Of a stretch of 64,000 nucleotides of DNA, positions 1 to 8,589 are shown one piece after another (position 1 is the first letter of the stretch; each line of letters starts with the position of its first letter). The notes under the pieces are model-generated. The model was not told the origin of the DNA. It made no database searches and saw nothing but the letters and a program-made list of their open reading frames with translations. A program made the position numbers and the translations under genes. The stretch covers positions 1 through 64,000 of the forward strand of contig NZ_SNAA01000017.1 in NCBI RefSeq assembly GCF_004358695.1, read 5' to 3'. Source of the stretch: Palleronia sediminis (GTDB lineage Bacteria; Pseudomonadota; Alphaproteobacteria; Rhodobacterales; Rhodobacteraceae).

Positions 1-127
1 CATAGGCCCGGAAATCGCCGAAATACTTCGTGATCGCCGCCGTCAGCGTCGTCTTGCCGTGATCAACGTGACCGATCGTCCCAATGTTCACATGCGGCTT
101 GTTGCGTTCGAACTTTGCCTTCGCCAT
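1..127 (-). CDS. tuf: Elongation factor Tu, N-terminal part (runs off window)
   Basis: Reading leftwards from ATG at 127, the 42 visible codons begin [20 protein letters not shown] and continue into the G1 loop GHVDHGKT, about residues 19-26. This is the invariant start of bacterial EF-Tu, the GTPase that carries aminoacyl-tRNA to the ribosome. Only the first tenth of the gene is present; the rest lies beyond base 1. It is preceded on the same strand by parC, with a 126-bp gap that presumably holds its own promoter. Identity is certain from the G1 motif and flanks. Whether this is one of two tuf copies cannot be told from here. Confidence 0.97.
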   Translation of the reverse strand, partial: MAKAKFERNKPHVNIGTIGHVDHGKTTLTAAITKYFGDFRAY

Positions 128-194
128 GGAAGTGTGCGCCTCATTCCTTGGGGGCCGCGACGCGTTGGCGGGCCCGGTTCATGATCGCGCGCTC

Positions 195-221
195 TCTACA
201 AAGCACAGGGGCGGAACGCAA
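195..221 (-). promoter_or_regulatory. Weak candidate promoter for tuf
   Basis: Between parC and tuf the minus strand carries TTGCGT (bases 216-221) and TGTAGA (195-200), separated by 15 bp. The first resembles an alphaproteobacterial -35 element and the second is a poor -10. The spacer is shorter than the usual 16-18 bp, so this is only the best guess in the gap. No tRNA or hairpin was seen in 128-253. Confidence 0.25.
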
Positions 222-253
222 GCCTGACTTGGCGCGGCCCCGGCGCGCGCGGA

Positions 254-2551
254 TCAGTCGAAGGTGTTGTCGCGCGGAAACCCGCGCGGGGCCATGCGCC
301 CGGCGGCGGCGCGGCGGCCGAGATACTCGGTCAGTTCGGGCTCGCGCACGGTGCGGGTCCGGCCCGCGGGGTCGAGCCAGGACAACCCCGCCCCCATTTC
401 GAAGGTCGTCGCGTCCGACAGCCCGCCATCCTTGTATTTCTGCAACCGCACGCCCTTGCCGCGCGCCATCTCGGGCATCTCGTCCAGCGCGAATACCGCC
501 ATCTTGCGGTTCTCGCCCACCACGGCGACGTGATCGCCCGCCACGGGCCGCACGACGCGCAGCTCGGCCGGGGCGCGCAGGTTGAGCACCTGCTTGCCGC
601 CGCGGGTCTGGGCCAGCGCCTCGTCCTCGGGCAGGACGAACCCGTCGCCCGCGCTCGACGCGACCAGCAGCCGACCGCCGGGCCGGTGGACGCGCAGCGC
701 GACGATCCGCGCCTCGTTGGGCAGGTCGAGCATCAGGCGCACCGGCTCACCCAGGCCGCGCCCGCCCGGAAGCCCGGCGACCGGCAGCGTGTAGAACCGC
801 CCGTTCGAGCCGACCAGAAGCAGCCGGTCCGTGGTCTCGGCATGAAAGAGGAACCCCGGCCCGTCCCCGTCGCGGAACTTGAGCTCGGTGGCGAGGTCGA
901 TATGCCCCTTCATCGCCCGGATCCAGCCCATGGCCGAGCAGACGACCGTGACCGGCTCCCGGTCGATCATGGCCTCGAGGGGCACGTCGGGCACCTCGTC
1001 GGCGGTCTCGATCCGGGTCAGCCGCCCGCCGCGCGGGGCCGATTTGCCGAAGGCCTTGCGCGTCTCGCGCAGCTCGTCGGCGATGCGCGCCCATTGCAGG
1101 CCCTCGTCATCGAGCAAATCCTGCAACCCGGCGCGTTCGGCCATCAGCGCGTCGCGCTCGGCGCGAAGCTGCATTTCCTCGAGACGGCGCAGCGCGCGCA
1201 GACGCATGTTGAGGATCGCCTCGGCCTGCACCTCGGAGAGGTAGGGCTCGTCGTCGCTGGGCAGGGGCGAGACGTAATCGGTCTCGTCGGTGGCGCGCGC
1301 CTTCGGGGCCGACCAGTTTTCGTGCATCAGCGCGGGCTTGGGGTCGCCGTCATAGCGGATGATGTCGATCACCCGGTCGAGATTGAGAAAGGCTATGAGA
1401 AAGCCCTCGAGCACCTCGAGCCGGTGGTCGATCCTGGCCACCCGGTGGACCGAGCGGCGCAGCAGCACCTCGCGGCGGTGGTCGAGAAAGGCGCGCAGCA
1501 CCTCCTTGAGCGAGCAGACCTTGGGCGTCCGGCCGTCGATCAGCACGTTCATGTTCAGCGCGAACCGCACCTCGAGATCGGTCTGGCGGAACAGCATTCC
1601 CATCAGCACGCCCGGCTCGACGCTGCGCGAGCGCGGCTCGAGGATCAGGCGGACATCCTCGGCGCTCTCATCTCGGATATCGGCGAGAATCGGCAGCTTG
1701 CGCGACTGGATCAGCTCGGCGATCTTTTCGATCAGCCGCGACTTCTGGACCTGGAACGGGATCTCGGTCACGACGATCTGCCATTGCCCGCGGCCGAGAT
1801 CCTCGCGCTCCCAGGTGGCGCGCAGACGGAACCCGCCCCGCCCCGTGCGATAGGCCTCGGCCATGCTTTCGGGGCTTTCCACGATCACGCCGCCGGTCGG
1901 GAAATCGGGCCCCTTCACATGGGTAAGCAGCGTCTCGTCGCGCGCGTCTGGCGACTTGATGAGATGCAGGCAGGCCGCCACCAGCTCGTCGATATTGTGG
2001 GGCGGAATGTTCGTGGCCATGCCCACGGCGATGCCGCTGGCACCGTTGGCCAGTAGGTTGGGGAACGCGCCGGGCAGAACGACGGGCTCTTCGAGGGTGC
2101 CGTCGTAATTGGGGCGGTAGTCGACGGCATTCTCGTCGAGCCCCACCATCAGCGCCTCGGCGGCGGCGGTCAGCCGGGCCTCGGTATAGCGCGAGGCGGC
2201 AGGGTTGTCGCCGTCGATCGAGCCGAAATTGCCCTGCCCGTCGACCAGCGGATAGCGCATTGCGAAATCCTGGGCGAGCCGGGCCATCGCGTCATAGATC
2301 GCCGCATCGCCATGGGGGTGATAGTTGCCCATCACGTCGCCCGAGATCTTGGCCGATTTTCGGAACCCCCCCGTGGACCCGACCCGCAGTTCGCGCATTG
2401 CATAGAGGATGCGGCGGTGCACCGGCTTGAGCCCGTCGCGCGCATCGGGAAGCGCCCGGTGCATGATCGTGGAGAGCGCATAGGTGAGGTAGCGGTCGCC
2501 GATGGCGCGCCCCAGGGATTCCGTCAGTTCGTCGTCGCGCTTGTCGGCCAT
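254..2551 (-). CDS. parC: DNA topoisomerase IV subunit A
   Basis: ParC is the DNA-breaking subunit of topoisomerase IV, which decatenates daughter chromosomes together with ParE. The product is 765 aa from the ATG giving MADKRDDELTES; an in-frame start 12 codons upstream only adds a low-complexity proline/arginine stretch and was not chosen. The N-terminal breakage-reunion domain has the helix motif YHPHGDAAIYD (about 77-87) and the catalytic tyrosine Tyr122 in AASRYTEARL. The C-terminal part is a short beta-pinwheel, consistent with ParC rather than the longer GyrA, and it lacks a clear GyrA box. At the two quinolone-contact positions (E. coli ParC 80 and 84) it has Ala83 and Asp87. It is transcribed towards tuf. 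Confidence 0.95.
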   Translation of the reverse strand: MADKRDDELTESLGRAIGDRYLTYALSTIMHRALPDARDGLKPVHRRILYAMRELRVGSTGGFRKSAKISGDVMGNYHPHGDAAIYDAMARLAQDFAMRYPLVDGQGNFGSIDGDNPAASRYTEARLTAAAEALMVGLDENAVDYRPNYDGTLEEPVVLPGAFPNLLANGASGIAVGMATNIPPHNIDELVAACLHLIKSPDARDETLLTHVKGPDFPTGGVIVESPESMAEAYRTGRGGFRLRATWEREDLGRGQWQIVVTEIPFQVQKSRLIEKIAELIQSRKLPILADIRDESAEDVRLILEPRSRSVEPGVLMGMLFRQTDLEVRFALNMNVLIDGRTPKVCSLKEVLRAFLDHRREVLLRRSVHRVARIDHRLEVLEGFLIAFLNLDRVIDIIRYDGDPKPALMHENWSAPKARATDETDYVSPLPSDDEPYLSEVQAEAILNMRLRALRRLEEMQLRAERDALMAERAGLQDLLDDEGLQWARIADELRETRKAFGKSAPRGGRLTRIETADEVPDVPLEAMIDREPVTVVCSAMGWIRAMKGHIDLATELKFRDGDGPGFLFHAETTDRLLLVGSNGRFYTLPVAGLPGGRGLGEPVRLMLDLPNEARIVALRVHRPGGRLLVASSAGDGFVLPEDEALAQTRGGKQVLNLRAPAELRVVRPVAGDHVAVVGENRKMAVFALDEMPEMARGKGVRLQKYKDGGLSDATTFEMGAGLSWLDPAGRTRTVREPELTEYLGRRAAAGRMAPRGFPRDNTFD

Positions 2552-2715
2552 GGGCGGGGGGATAGCGGCGGGGCGGCTGCGCGGCAAGGGCGCCCGCCGC
2601 CCCCGAGGCGCGGCGCGGCGGCAACAGGGCGGGCAACCGCATGAATGGAACGGAAAAAAGCACGCGGCGCAAAGGCGTCGCCATGCTAGATCCGCAACAG
2701 GATACGAGGGATCAG

Positions 2716-3192
2716 ATGATTCGACTGGTTATGCTGCTCATCGCGGGCATCGTGGTGACGCTTTCGGTCGCGGGGCGCGATCTCGACCGCCCGCAAGGCA
2801 GCGATGGCGACGCCGGTTTCGTGGCGCAGAGCGACGTGCGCCCCGAGCGGGCGGGCGACTGGTTGGGGGCGATCGACGCCCGCGGCGACGCCATCGACCG
2901 CGCCGTCGAGGCGAGCCTGTCGCCCGAACCGGTGATCCGCGAGCCGCGGCGCGAGGCGAGCCTTGCCCCCCTCGCCCCGATCCCGTCCGACGCGCAGTCC
3001 TTTGTCGTGACCGCCTCGCGGGTGAACCTGCGGCAAGGCCCCTCGACCGCGCAGCCGGTGGTCGACCAGGTCCTGCTCGACGAACGGGTCGAGGTCGTGT
3101 CCTGGACCGATGACGGCTGGGCGCAGATCGTGGTGCCGCGCACCGGGAACACCGCCTATATCTTTGGCCAGTTCATCACGCCCAAGGGCTGA
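2716..3192 (+). CDS. SH3-domain envelope protein
   Basis: The product is about 158 aa with an N-terminal hydrophobic helix (MIRLVMLLIAGIVVTLSVAG), a low-complexity linker, and a C-terminal bacterial SH3 domain from about residue 97 (VTASRVNLRQGPS to YIFGQFI). The motif VNLRxGPSTxxPVV is characteristic of SH3_3 domains that bind peptidoglycan or act as periplasmic adaptors. The start at 2716 is chosen because GAGGG lies 5 nt upstream and it puts the membrane helix first. In-frame ATGs at 2641 and 2683 are alternatives that only add a charged extension. It is divergent from parC. Substrate and partner are unknown; a periplasmic, membrane-anchored role is inferred. Confidence 0.8.
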   Translation: MIRLVMLLIAGIVVTLSVAGRDLDRPQGSDGDAGFVAQSDVRPERAGDWLGAIDARGDAIDRAVEASLSPEPVIREPRREASLAPLAPIPSDAQSFVVTASRVNLRQGPSTAQPVVDQVLLDERVEVVSWTDDGWAQIVVPRTGNTAYIFGQFITPKG

Positions 3193-3234
3193 GCCGGGCT
3201 TGCCACGGCCGCGCCGGCGGGCCATGCCCGGCCG

Positions 3235-4059
3235 ATGACCCGTTCCATCCTCATCACCGGCTGTTCGTCGGGCATCGGTCTCGATGCCGCGCGGGGCCTG
3301 CGCGATGCGGGCTGGCGGGTCTTTGCCTCGTGCCGGGCCGAGGCCGATTGCGCCGCCCGCCGCGCCGAGGGGTTCGACGCGCCCCGGCTCGACTATGCCG
3401 ACGCCGACAGCATCGACGCCGCGCTGTCCGAGGTGCTCGACGCCACGGGCGGGACGCTCGACGCGCTGTTCAACAACGGCGCCTTCGCCTGCCCCGGCGC
3501 GGTCGAGGATCTGCCCACCGATGCCCTGCGCGCCGTGTTCGAGGCCAATGTCTTTGGCTGGCACCACCTGACCCGCGCGGCCATCGTGCCGATGCGCCGG
3601 CAAGGGCGCGGGCGGATCGTCCAGTGTTCATCCGTGCTGGGGTTCGTGCCGATGCCGTGGCGCGCGGCCTATGTCGCCAGCAAACATGCGCTCGAGGGGC
3701 TGACCGACACGCTGCGGCTCGAGATGCGGGGCACGGGGATCGACGTGATCTCGATCCAGCCGGGGCCCATCGCCACGCGCATCCGGGCGAATTCGATCCC
3801 GCATTTCGAGCGGTGGATCGACTGGCGCGCCTCGCCCCGGCGCGCGCAATACGAGGCGACGCTGCTGAGACGGCTCTACGAGGGGGCGCCCGACCGGTTC
3901 CAGCTTCCGGCATCGGCGGTCACGCGCCGGCTGGTCGAGGCGCTCGAGACGCCGCGGCCGCGCGACCGCTACCGCGTCACCACCCCCACCCGTCTCGCCG
4001 CGCTGGGGCGGCGGGTGCTGCCCGGCCGTATGCTGCACGCCCTGCTGGCACGCGGCTGA
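3235..4059 (+). CDS. Short-chain dehydrogenase/reductase
   Basis: This 274-aa classical SDR has the cofactor-binding motif TGCSSGIG (residues 8-15), an NNG-like FNNGAF motif in the fourth strand, and a catalytic Ser (about 133), Tyr146 and Lys150 in YVASK. The family carries out NAD(P)-dependent oxidoreduction of alcohols and ketones. The proline- and arginine-rich C-terminal third is typical of SDRs annotated as acting on retinol-like or steroid-like substrates, but the substrate cannot be read from sequence. It follows the SH3 gene by 42 bp on the same strand; a functional link is not evident. Confidence 0.9.
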   Translation: MTRSILITGCSSGIGLDAARGLRDAGWRVFASCRAEADCAARRAEGFDAPRLDYADADSIDAALSEVLDATGGTLDALFNNGAFACPGAVEDLPTDALRAVFEANVFGWHHLTRAAIVPMRRQGRGRIVQCSSVLGFVPMPWRAAYVASKHALEGLTDTLRLEMRGTGIDVISIQPGPIATRIRANSIPHFERWIDWRASPRRAQYEATLLRRLYEGAPDRFQLPASAVTRRLVEALETPRPRDRYRVTTPTRLAALGRRVLPGRMLHALLARG

Positions 4060-4125
4060 TCGCCGCGTTCGCCCCGCGGACCCCATGATCTAGGTGCTAG
4101 TCACCGCGACACCGAAAGGCCCCAT

Positions 4126-4323
4126 ATGCTTGCTGACCCGCTGTTTCTGATCGTCGCTGCGTCCCTTCTGGTCGTTCTCGTCATCCTGGCCATAGGCGTC
4201 GGCAATTTCGGGCGGGGCGGCGAGGCGGCCGCCAAGAACTCGAACAAGTACATGCGCTGGCGCATCTATGCCCAGGCCGTCGCCATCGTGGTGATCCTGG
4301 CCTTCGTCTTTTTCCGTCAATAG
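4126..4323 (+). CDS. Twin-transmembrane HIG1-like small protein
   Basis: The 65-aa product has two membrane helices (about 7-27 and 46-62) joined by a short basic loop containing KYMRWRIYAQA. The layout and the MRxRxxxQ-like loop match the HIG_1_N family, called twin transmembrane protein in alphaproteobacteria; mitochondrial relatives associate with respiratory supercomplexes and cytochrome oxidase. A GAAAGG stretch lies upstream. It is followed after 12 bp by the cobalamin adenosyltransferase gene, so the two are probably co-transcribed, as is common in Rhodobacterales. A respiratory-complex role is inferred from the family only. Confidence 0.8.
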   Translation: MLADPLFLIVAASLLVVLVILAIGVGNFGRGGEAAAKNSNKYMRWRIYAQAVAIVVILAFVFFRQ

Positions 4324-4335
4324 GGGGCTCTGTCC

Positions 4336-4908
4336 ATGGTCGTTCTCAACCGCATCTACACCCGCAGCGGCGATGGCGGGGAAACCGCGCTGGTCAATGG
4401 CGAGCGGGTTCCGAAACACTCTGTCCGGGTCGAGACCTACGGCACGGTGGACGAGGCCAATGCGACGCTGGGCATGGCCCGGCTGCACGCGTCGGACGAG
4501 ATGGCGGCGCAGATCGAGCGCATCCAGAACGACCTGTTCGACCTCGGCGCCGACCTCGCGCGGCCCGACATGGCCAGCGATTCCGAGGCCGGTTATACCC
4601 CGCTGCGCATCGTCGCCGCGCAGACCGACCGGCTGGAGCGCGAGATCGACGCGATGAACGAACGGCTCGAGCCGCTGCGCAGCTTCGTGCTGCCGGGCGG
4701 ATCGGCGCTGGCCGCGCATCTGCACCTCGCGCGGACGGTCGTGCGCCGGGCCGAGCGGCTGGGCACGCTGCTCGCCCGCGAGGACGAGGCGAACCCGGAC
4801 GCGCTGCGCTATCTCAACCGCCTGAGCGACTGGTGCTTTTGTGCGGCGCGGCTGGCCAATGACGACGGGCGCGCGGATGTTTTGTGGACCCCCGGCGCGA
4901 ACCAGTGA
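4336..4908 (+). CDS. PduO-type corrinoid adenosyltransferase
   Basis: The 190-aa protein begins with the PduO-family signature RIYTRSGDGGETALVNG, whose TRxGDxGxT core forms the ATP site, followed by VETYGTVDEANA. The conserved RRAERLGTLL helix is near residue 137. The enzyme transfers the adenosyl group of ATP to cob(I)alamin to make adenosylcobalamin, the cofactor of methylmalonyl-CoA mutase and ribonucleotide reductases. Length and motifs match a single-domain PduO enzyme, not the CobA or EutT types. It lies between the HIG1-like gene and etfB on the same strand. Confidence 0.93.
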   Translation: MVVLNRIYTRSGDGGETALVNGERVPKHSVRVETYGTVDEANATLGMARLHASDEMAAQIERIQNDLFDLGADLARPDMASDSEAGYTPLRIVAAQTDRLEREIDAMNERLEPLRSFVLPGGSALAAHLHLARTVVRRAERLGTLLAREDEANPDALRYLNRLSDWCFCAARLANDDGRADVLWTPGANQ

Positions 4909-4996
4909 AATCGCGCGGCGGGGTGTCGTTTTTTGACCTCGCGCGGGCCTGACGGCTGCGCTAGGGCTTGGGGCGAGAGTTCCGAGGAGATGCGCC

Positions 4997-5758
4997 ATGA
5001 AGGTTATCGTGCCCGTCAAGCGGGTGATCGACTATAACGTCAAGGTCCGCGTGAAGGCGGACGGATCGGGCGTCGATCTGGCCAACGTGAAGATGTCGAT
5101 GAACCCCTTCGACGAGATCGCCGTCGAAGAGGCCGTGCGGCTCAAGGAAAAGGGCGCCGCCGACGAGGTGATCGCGGTTTCCATCGGCGTGAAGCAGTCG
5201 CAGGAAACCCTGCGCACCGCGCTGGCGATGGGCGCCGACCGGGCGATCCTCGTGATCGCGGCCGAGGATGTGCATGACGACATCGAACCGCTGGCGGTGG
5301 CCAAGATCCTGCGCGCCATCGTCGACGAAGAGGGCGCGGGCCTCGTGCTGTGCGGCAAGCAGGCCATCGACAACGACATGAACGCCACCGGCCAGATGCT
5401 CGCCGCGCTTCTGGGGTGGAGCCAGGCGACATTCGCCTCGAAGCTCGAGATCGAGGACGGGACGGCCACGGTCCGCCGCGAGGTCGACGGCGGGATGCAG
5501 TCGATCCGCGTCTCGATGCCCGCCGTGGTCTCGACCGACCTGCGCCTGAACGAGCCGCGCTATGCCTCGCTGCCCAACATCATGAAGGCCAAGAAAAAGC
5601 CGCTGGTCGAAAAGACGCCCGCCGATTACGGCGTCGACACCACGCCCCGGCTCGAGATCGTCGCGACCTCCGAGCCGGCCGAGCGCAAGGCGGGGATCAT
5701 GGTCGGCTCGGTGGACGAGCTTCTGGACAAGCTGAAAAACGACGCGGGGGTAATCTGA
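4997..5758 (+). CDS. etfB: Electron transfer flavoprotein beta subunit
   Basis: The beta subunit of ETF binds AMP and, with the alpha subunit, carries electrons from acyl-CoA and other flavin dehydrogenases to ETF-ubiquinone oxidoreductase. The 253-aa length and the start [18 protein letters not shown] are canonical, as are the central GADRAIL and CGKQAIDND segments that line the AMP pocket. GAGGAG lies 7 nt before the ATG. The stop overlaps the etfA start by one base (TGATG), so the pair is translationally coupled. Confidence 0.96.
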   Translation: MKVIVPVKRVIDYNVKVRVKADGSGVDLANVKMSMNPFDEIAVEEAVRLKEKGAADEVIAVSIGVKQSQETLRTALAMGADRAILVIAAEDVHDDIEPLAVAKILRAIVDEEGAGLVLCGKQAIDNDMNATGQMLAALLGWSQATFASKLEIEDGTATVRREVDGGMQSIRVSMPAVVSTDLRLNEPRYASLPNIMKAKKKPLVEKTPADYGVDTTPRLEIVATSEPAERKAGIMVGSVDELLDKLKNDAGVI

Positions 5759-6684
5759 TGGCGGTTCTGCTTCTGGCCGAGGTGACGGACGGCGCGCTGG
5801 CGATGGATGCGACCGCCAAGGCCGTGACGGCGGTGCAGCCTCTGGGCGATGTCACCGTGCTTTGCGCGGGCGAGGCGGCGGCCGAGGCGGGCCGCGCCGC
5901 GGCGACGATCCGGGGCGTGGGCCGCGTGCTCGTGGCCGAGGATGCGCTTTACGGGCACCGCCTGGCCGAACCGACCGCCGCGCTGATCGTGTCGCTCGCC
6001 GGCGATTACAGCCATATCTGCGCACCGGCCACGACCGACGCCAAGAACATCCTGCCCCGCGTCGCCGCGCTGCTTGACGTGATGGTCATTACCGATGTGT
6101 CGGGGATCGCGGATGCCGACACGTTCGAGCGGCCGATCTATGCCGGCAACGCGCTTCAGACCGTCAAATCGCGCGACGCGGTCAAGGTGCTGTCGATCCG
6201 CACCTCGTCCTTCGACGCGGCGCCCGAGGATGGCGACGCCCCGGTCGAGACGATCGCCACCGCCGAGGCCCCCGGCCTGTCGGAATGGGTCGCGGACCGT
6301 GTCGCGGCCTCGGACCGGCCCGAACTGACCTCGGCCGGGATCGTGGTGTCGGGCGGGCGCGGTATCGGCTCCGAAGAGGATTTCGCCATCGTGGAACGCC
6401 TGGCCGACAAGCTCGGCGCCGCCATCGGGGCCAGCCGCGCCGCCGTCGATTCGGGCTTTGCGCCGAATGACTGGCAGGTCGGCCAGACCGGCAAGGTCGT
6501 CGCGCCCGATCTCTATATCGCGGTCGGCATCTCGGGGGCGATCCAGCACCTCGCGGGCATGAAGGACAGCAAGATCATCGTCGCGATCAACAAGGATGGC
6601 GAGGCGCCGATCTTTCAGGTGGCCGATTACGGGCTGGTGGCCGACCTGTTCGAGGCCGTACCGGAACTGACCGACAAGCTCTGA
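5758..6684 (+). CDS. etfA: Electron transfer flavoprotein alpha subunit
   Basis: This FAD-binding subunit of ETF is 308 aa. The C-terminal domain contains the diagnostic FAD signature [12 protein letters not shown] (about residues 256-267) and [20 protein letters not shown] before it. The N-terminal half is the usual alpha/beta domain that packs against EtfB. The start is fixed by the one-base overlap with the etfB stop. Together with the downstream 3-hydroxybutyryl-CoA dehydrogenase this is a common Rhodobacterales arrangement for fatty-acid and C4-unit oxidation. A GC-rich hairpin follows the stop. Confidence 0.96.
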   Translation: MAVLLLAEVTDGALAMDATAKAVTAVQPLGDVTVLCAGEAAAEAGRAAATIRGVGRVLVAEDALYGHRLAEPTAALIVSLAGDYSHICAPATTDAKNILPRVAALLDVMVITDVSGIADADTFERPIYAGNALQTVKSRDAVKVLSIRTSSFDAAPEDGDAPVETIATAEAPGLSEWVADRVAASDRPELTSAGIVVSGGRGIGSEEDFAIVERLADKLGAAIGASRAAVDSGFAPNDWQVGQTGKVVAPDLYIAVGISGAIQHLAGMKDSKIIVAINKDGEAPIFQVADYGLVADLFEAVPELTDKL

Positions 6685-6695
6685 CACGCGCGGCA

Positions 6696-6716
6696 CCGGC
6701 CCCGCCGCGGGGCCGG
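6696..6716. terminator. Hairpin between convergent etfA and the DUF6473-type gene
   Basis: CCGGCCCCG and its exact reverse complement CGGGGCCGG are separated by three bases (CCG), 11 bp after etfA and 15 bp from the stop of the convergent gene. There is no T-tract on either side, so it may act as a bidirectional terminator only weakly. Confidence 0.5.
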
Positions 6717-6731
6717 CGCGAACGCGCGCCC

Positions 6732-7505
6732 TCATGCCGAACGCCGCGCCGGGGCGGGCCGGTCGAGGATCGCCCCGATCAGCGGCGCGAGGCGTTCGGC
6801 CGCCCGGTCATGCGCCGCCGCGTCCAGACCCTCGGGCGCCACCACCTCGACCAGCCCGGCGAGTTTCGGGGCAATCGCCCTGGTCATGTGGCGCGTGACA
6901 AAGGCCGGGGCGCCGTCGTCCACATGCCGTGCCGGGTCGTCGGGATGGCGGTCGCCCAGCCACAGGCCGATCACCGGCGCGTCGATGCCCCCGAGGAACG
7001 CGCCCATCCGCTGAACCCAGGTCCGGCACAGCGCATCGCGCAGCATCGCGAAACGCTTGGGCGAGGCATGCTGAAGATCCTGCAGCATGTGCCCGACGAA
7101 ATGGTGGCCGAAGAAATCCAGCCCCGGATAGAGCTCGGCCATGCGGTCGGTCTGGCGCACCACCCTGTCGTTGCGGAACCGGTGCACGTCGTAGAACGGG
7201 TTGCGCAGCAGATGCGCGCCCGTCAGCCCCAGCACCACCACCCGCGCCCGCCCGGTCGCGCGGCCGATCGCGGGGTCGGCCATCACCGCGTCGAGCCCCG
7301 CATTGGGCGCGGTCAGATCGGCGCAGGGCCGCCCCACCCGCTGTTCGAGCGCACGGGCCAGGGGCAGGTCGATTCCGCGCCCGAACGCCTCGGTCCCGCC
7401 GATCACCGCGATCTCGCGCCCCTCGAACGCCTCGGCCGGTCGGCGGAACCCCAATCGCCACAGATCGACCTGCCCCACGGGCCCCAGTCTTGCGTCGCAC
7501 GTCAT
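6732..7505 (-). CDS. DUF6473-type protein of unknown function
   Basis: This 257-aa protein begins [20 protein letters not shown]. It contains an alpha/beta core starting [17 protein letters not shown], a [16 protein letters not shown] segment, and [14 protein letters not shown], resembling the SGNH-like fold often seen in DUF6473 proteins of Rhodobacterales. It has no signal peptide. The start at 7505 is chosen because GGGGG lies about 6 nt upstream; the longer in-frame start at 7526 would place that site inside the coding region. The gene is convergent with etfA and divergent from the dehydrogenase gene. The reaction is unknown; a surface-polysaccharide or carbohydrate-esterase-like role has been guessed for similar proteins, but nothing here proves it. 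Confidence 0.75.
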   Translation of the reverse strand: MTCDARLGPVGQVDLWRLGFRRPAEAFEGREIAVIGGTEAFGRGIDLPLARALEQRVGRPCADLTAPNAGLDAVMADPAIGRATGRARVVVLGLTGAHLLRNPFYDVHRFRNDRVVRQTDRMAELYPGLDFFGHHFVGHMLQDLQHASPKRFAMLRDALCRTWVQRMGAFLGGIDAPVIGLWLGDRHPDDPARHVDDGAPAFVTRHMTRAIAPKLAGLVEVVAPEGLDAAAHDRAAERLAPLIGAILDRPAPARRSA

Positions 7506-7668
7506 GTGCCACCCCCTTTCAATCACCCTGGGGCCAGCATCGCGGAGGTTTCTGACCGAAAAGCTAAAGGCGCAATTCGACGCAATTCCTGCGGATTTGC
7601 CGCGCTTGCATCAACCTGGTGGGGGTGCCAATGCTCGGCCTCGGATGGGCTGGGAAAGGCGTCGGAAC

Positions 7669-8544
7669 ATGGACATCGAAACGGTCGGGATCATCGGCGC
7701 GGGGCAGATGGGCAACGGCATCGCGCATGTTTTCGCGCAGGCGGGCTATGACGTGATGCTGACCGATGTGGATGCGGATGCTCTGCGCGCGGCGATCTCG
7801 ACCATCGAGAGCAACCTCGGCCGGCAGGTTTCGCGCGACAAGATCACCGCGGCGGATCGCGACGCGGCGCTGGCGCGGATCGCGACGACCCCGACGCTGG
7901 CCGATCTGGGGCACTGCGACCTTGTCATCGAGGCCGCGACCGAACGCGAGTCGGTCAAGGATGCCATCTTTGCCGAGCTTGTGCCGCATCTGAAACCCGA
8001 GACGATCCTGACCTCGAACACCTCGTCGATCTCGATCACGCGGCTCGCCTCGCGCACGGATCGGCCCGAGAAATTCCTGGGATTCCACTTCATGAACCCC
8101 GTCCCGGTGATGAGCCTGGTCGAGCTGATCCGCGGCATCGCCACCGACGAAGAAACATTCGCCACCTGCCTTGCCGTGGTCGAACGGTTGGGCAAGACCG
8201 CCGCCACGGCCGAGGATTTTCCCGCCTTCATCGTCAACCGCATCCTCGTGCCCATGATAAACGAGGCGGTTTACGTGCTCTACGAGGGTGTCGGGAACGT
8301 CGCCTCGATCGACAAGGCGATGCGGCTGGGCACCAACCATCCGATGGGGCCGCTCGCACTGGCCGATTTCATCGGGCTCGATACCTGCCTCGCGATCATG
8401 AACGTGCTGCATGACGGGCTGGCGGATACGAAATACCGCCCCTGCCCGCTCTTGACGAAATATGTCGAGGCCGGCTGGCTAGGCCGCAAGACGGGCCGCG
8501 GCTTTTACGACTATGCCGGAGAGGCGCCGGTTCCGACCCGCTGA
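7669..8544 (+). CDS. hbd: 3-hydroxybutyryl-CoA dehydrogenase
   Basis: This NAD(P)-dependent enzyme interconverts 3-hydroxybutyryl-CoA and acetoacetyl-CoA. The 291-aa protein opens with the Rossmann motif [15 protein letters not shown]. It contains the SNTSSISIT segment, the catalytic His in [11 protein letters not shown], and a C-terminal helical domain ending [14 protein letters not shown], all typical of the short (about 290 aa) HbdA/FadB2 family. The ATG at 7669 is the first that gives this N terminus; the open frame upstream encodes nothing conserved. It lies near etfBA but is separated from it by an opposing gene. It probably links butyrate, polyhydroxybutyrate and acetoacetate metabolism. 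Confidence 0.93.
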   Translation: MDIETVGIIGAGQMGNGIAHVFAQAGYDVMLTDVDADALRAAISTIESNLGRQVSRDKITAADRDAALARIATTPTLADLGHCDLVIEAATERESVKDAIFAELVPHLKPETILTSNTSSISITRLASRTDRPEKFLGFHFMNPVPVMSLVELIRGIATDEETFATCLAVVERLGKTAATAEDFPAFIVNRILVPMINEAVYVLYEGVGNVASIDKAMRLGTNHPMGPLALADFIGLDTCLAIMNVLHDGLADTKYRPCPLLTKYVEAGWLGRKTGRGFYDYAGEAPVPTR

Positions 8545-8549
8545 AGGCG

Positions 8550-8571
8550 GCGGGGGCGCCGCCGCCCCCGC
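8550..8571. terminator. GC-rich hairpin after hbd
   Basis: GCGGGGGC and GCCCCCGC form an 8-bp stem with a 6-nt loop, just after the hbd stop and 18 bp before the end of the convergent gene. It lacks a T-tract. It probably terminates or buffers the two converging transcripts. Confidence 0.45.
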
Positions 8572-8589
8572 ATCCGGTCCGCGCGGCGC

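Noticed and set aside
530-2056. Long plus-strand open frame (508 codons) opposite parC
   Set aside because: It is antisense to the well-conserved parC, its sequence is low-complexity His/Arg/Asp-rich, and no domain is recognisable. High-G+C DNA produces such frames routinely.
254-2551. Ala at the ParC Ser80-equivalent position as acquired quinolone resistance
   Set aside because: GDAAIYD appears to be the normal state of this region in alphaproteobacterial ParC, so it is more likely a lineage trait.
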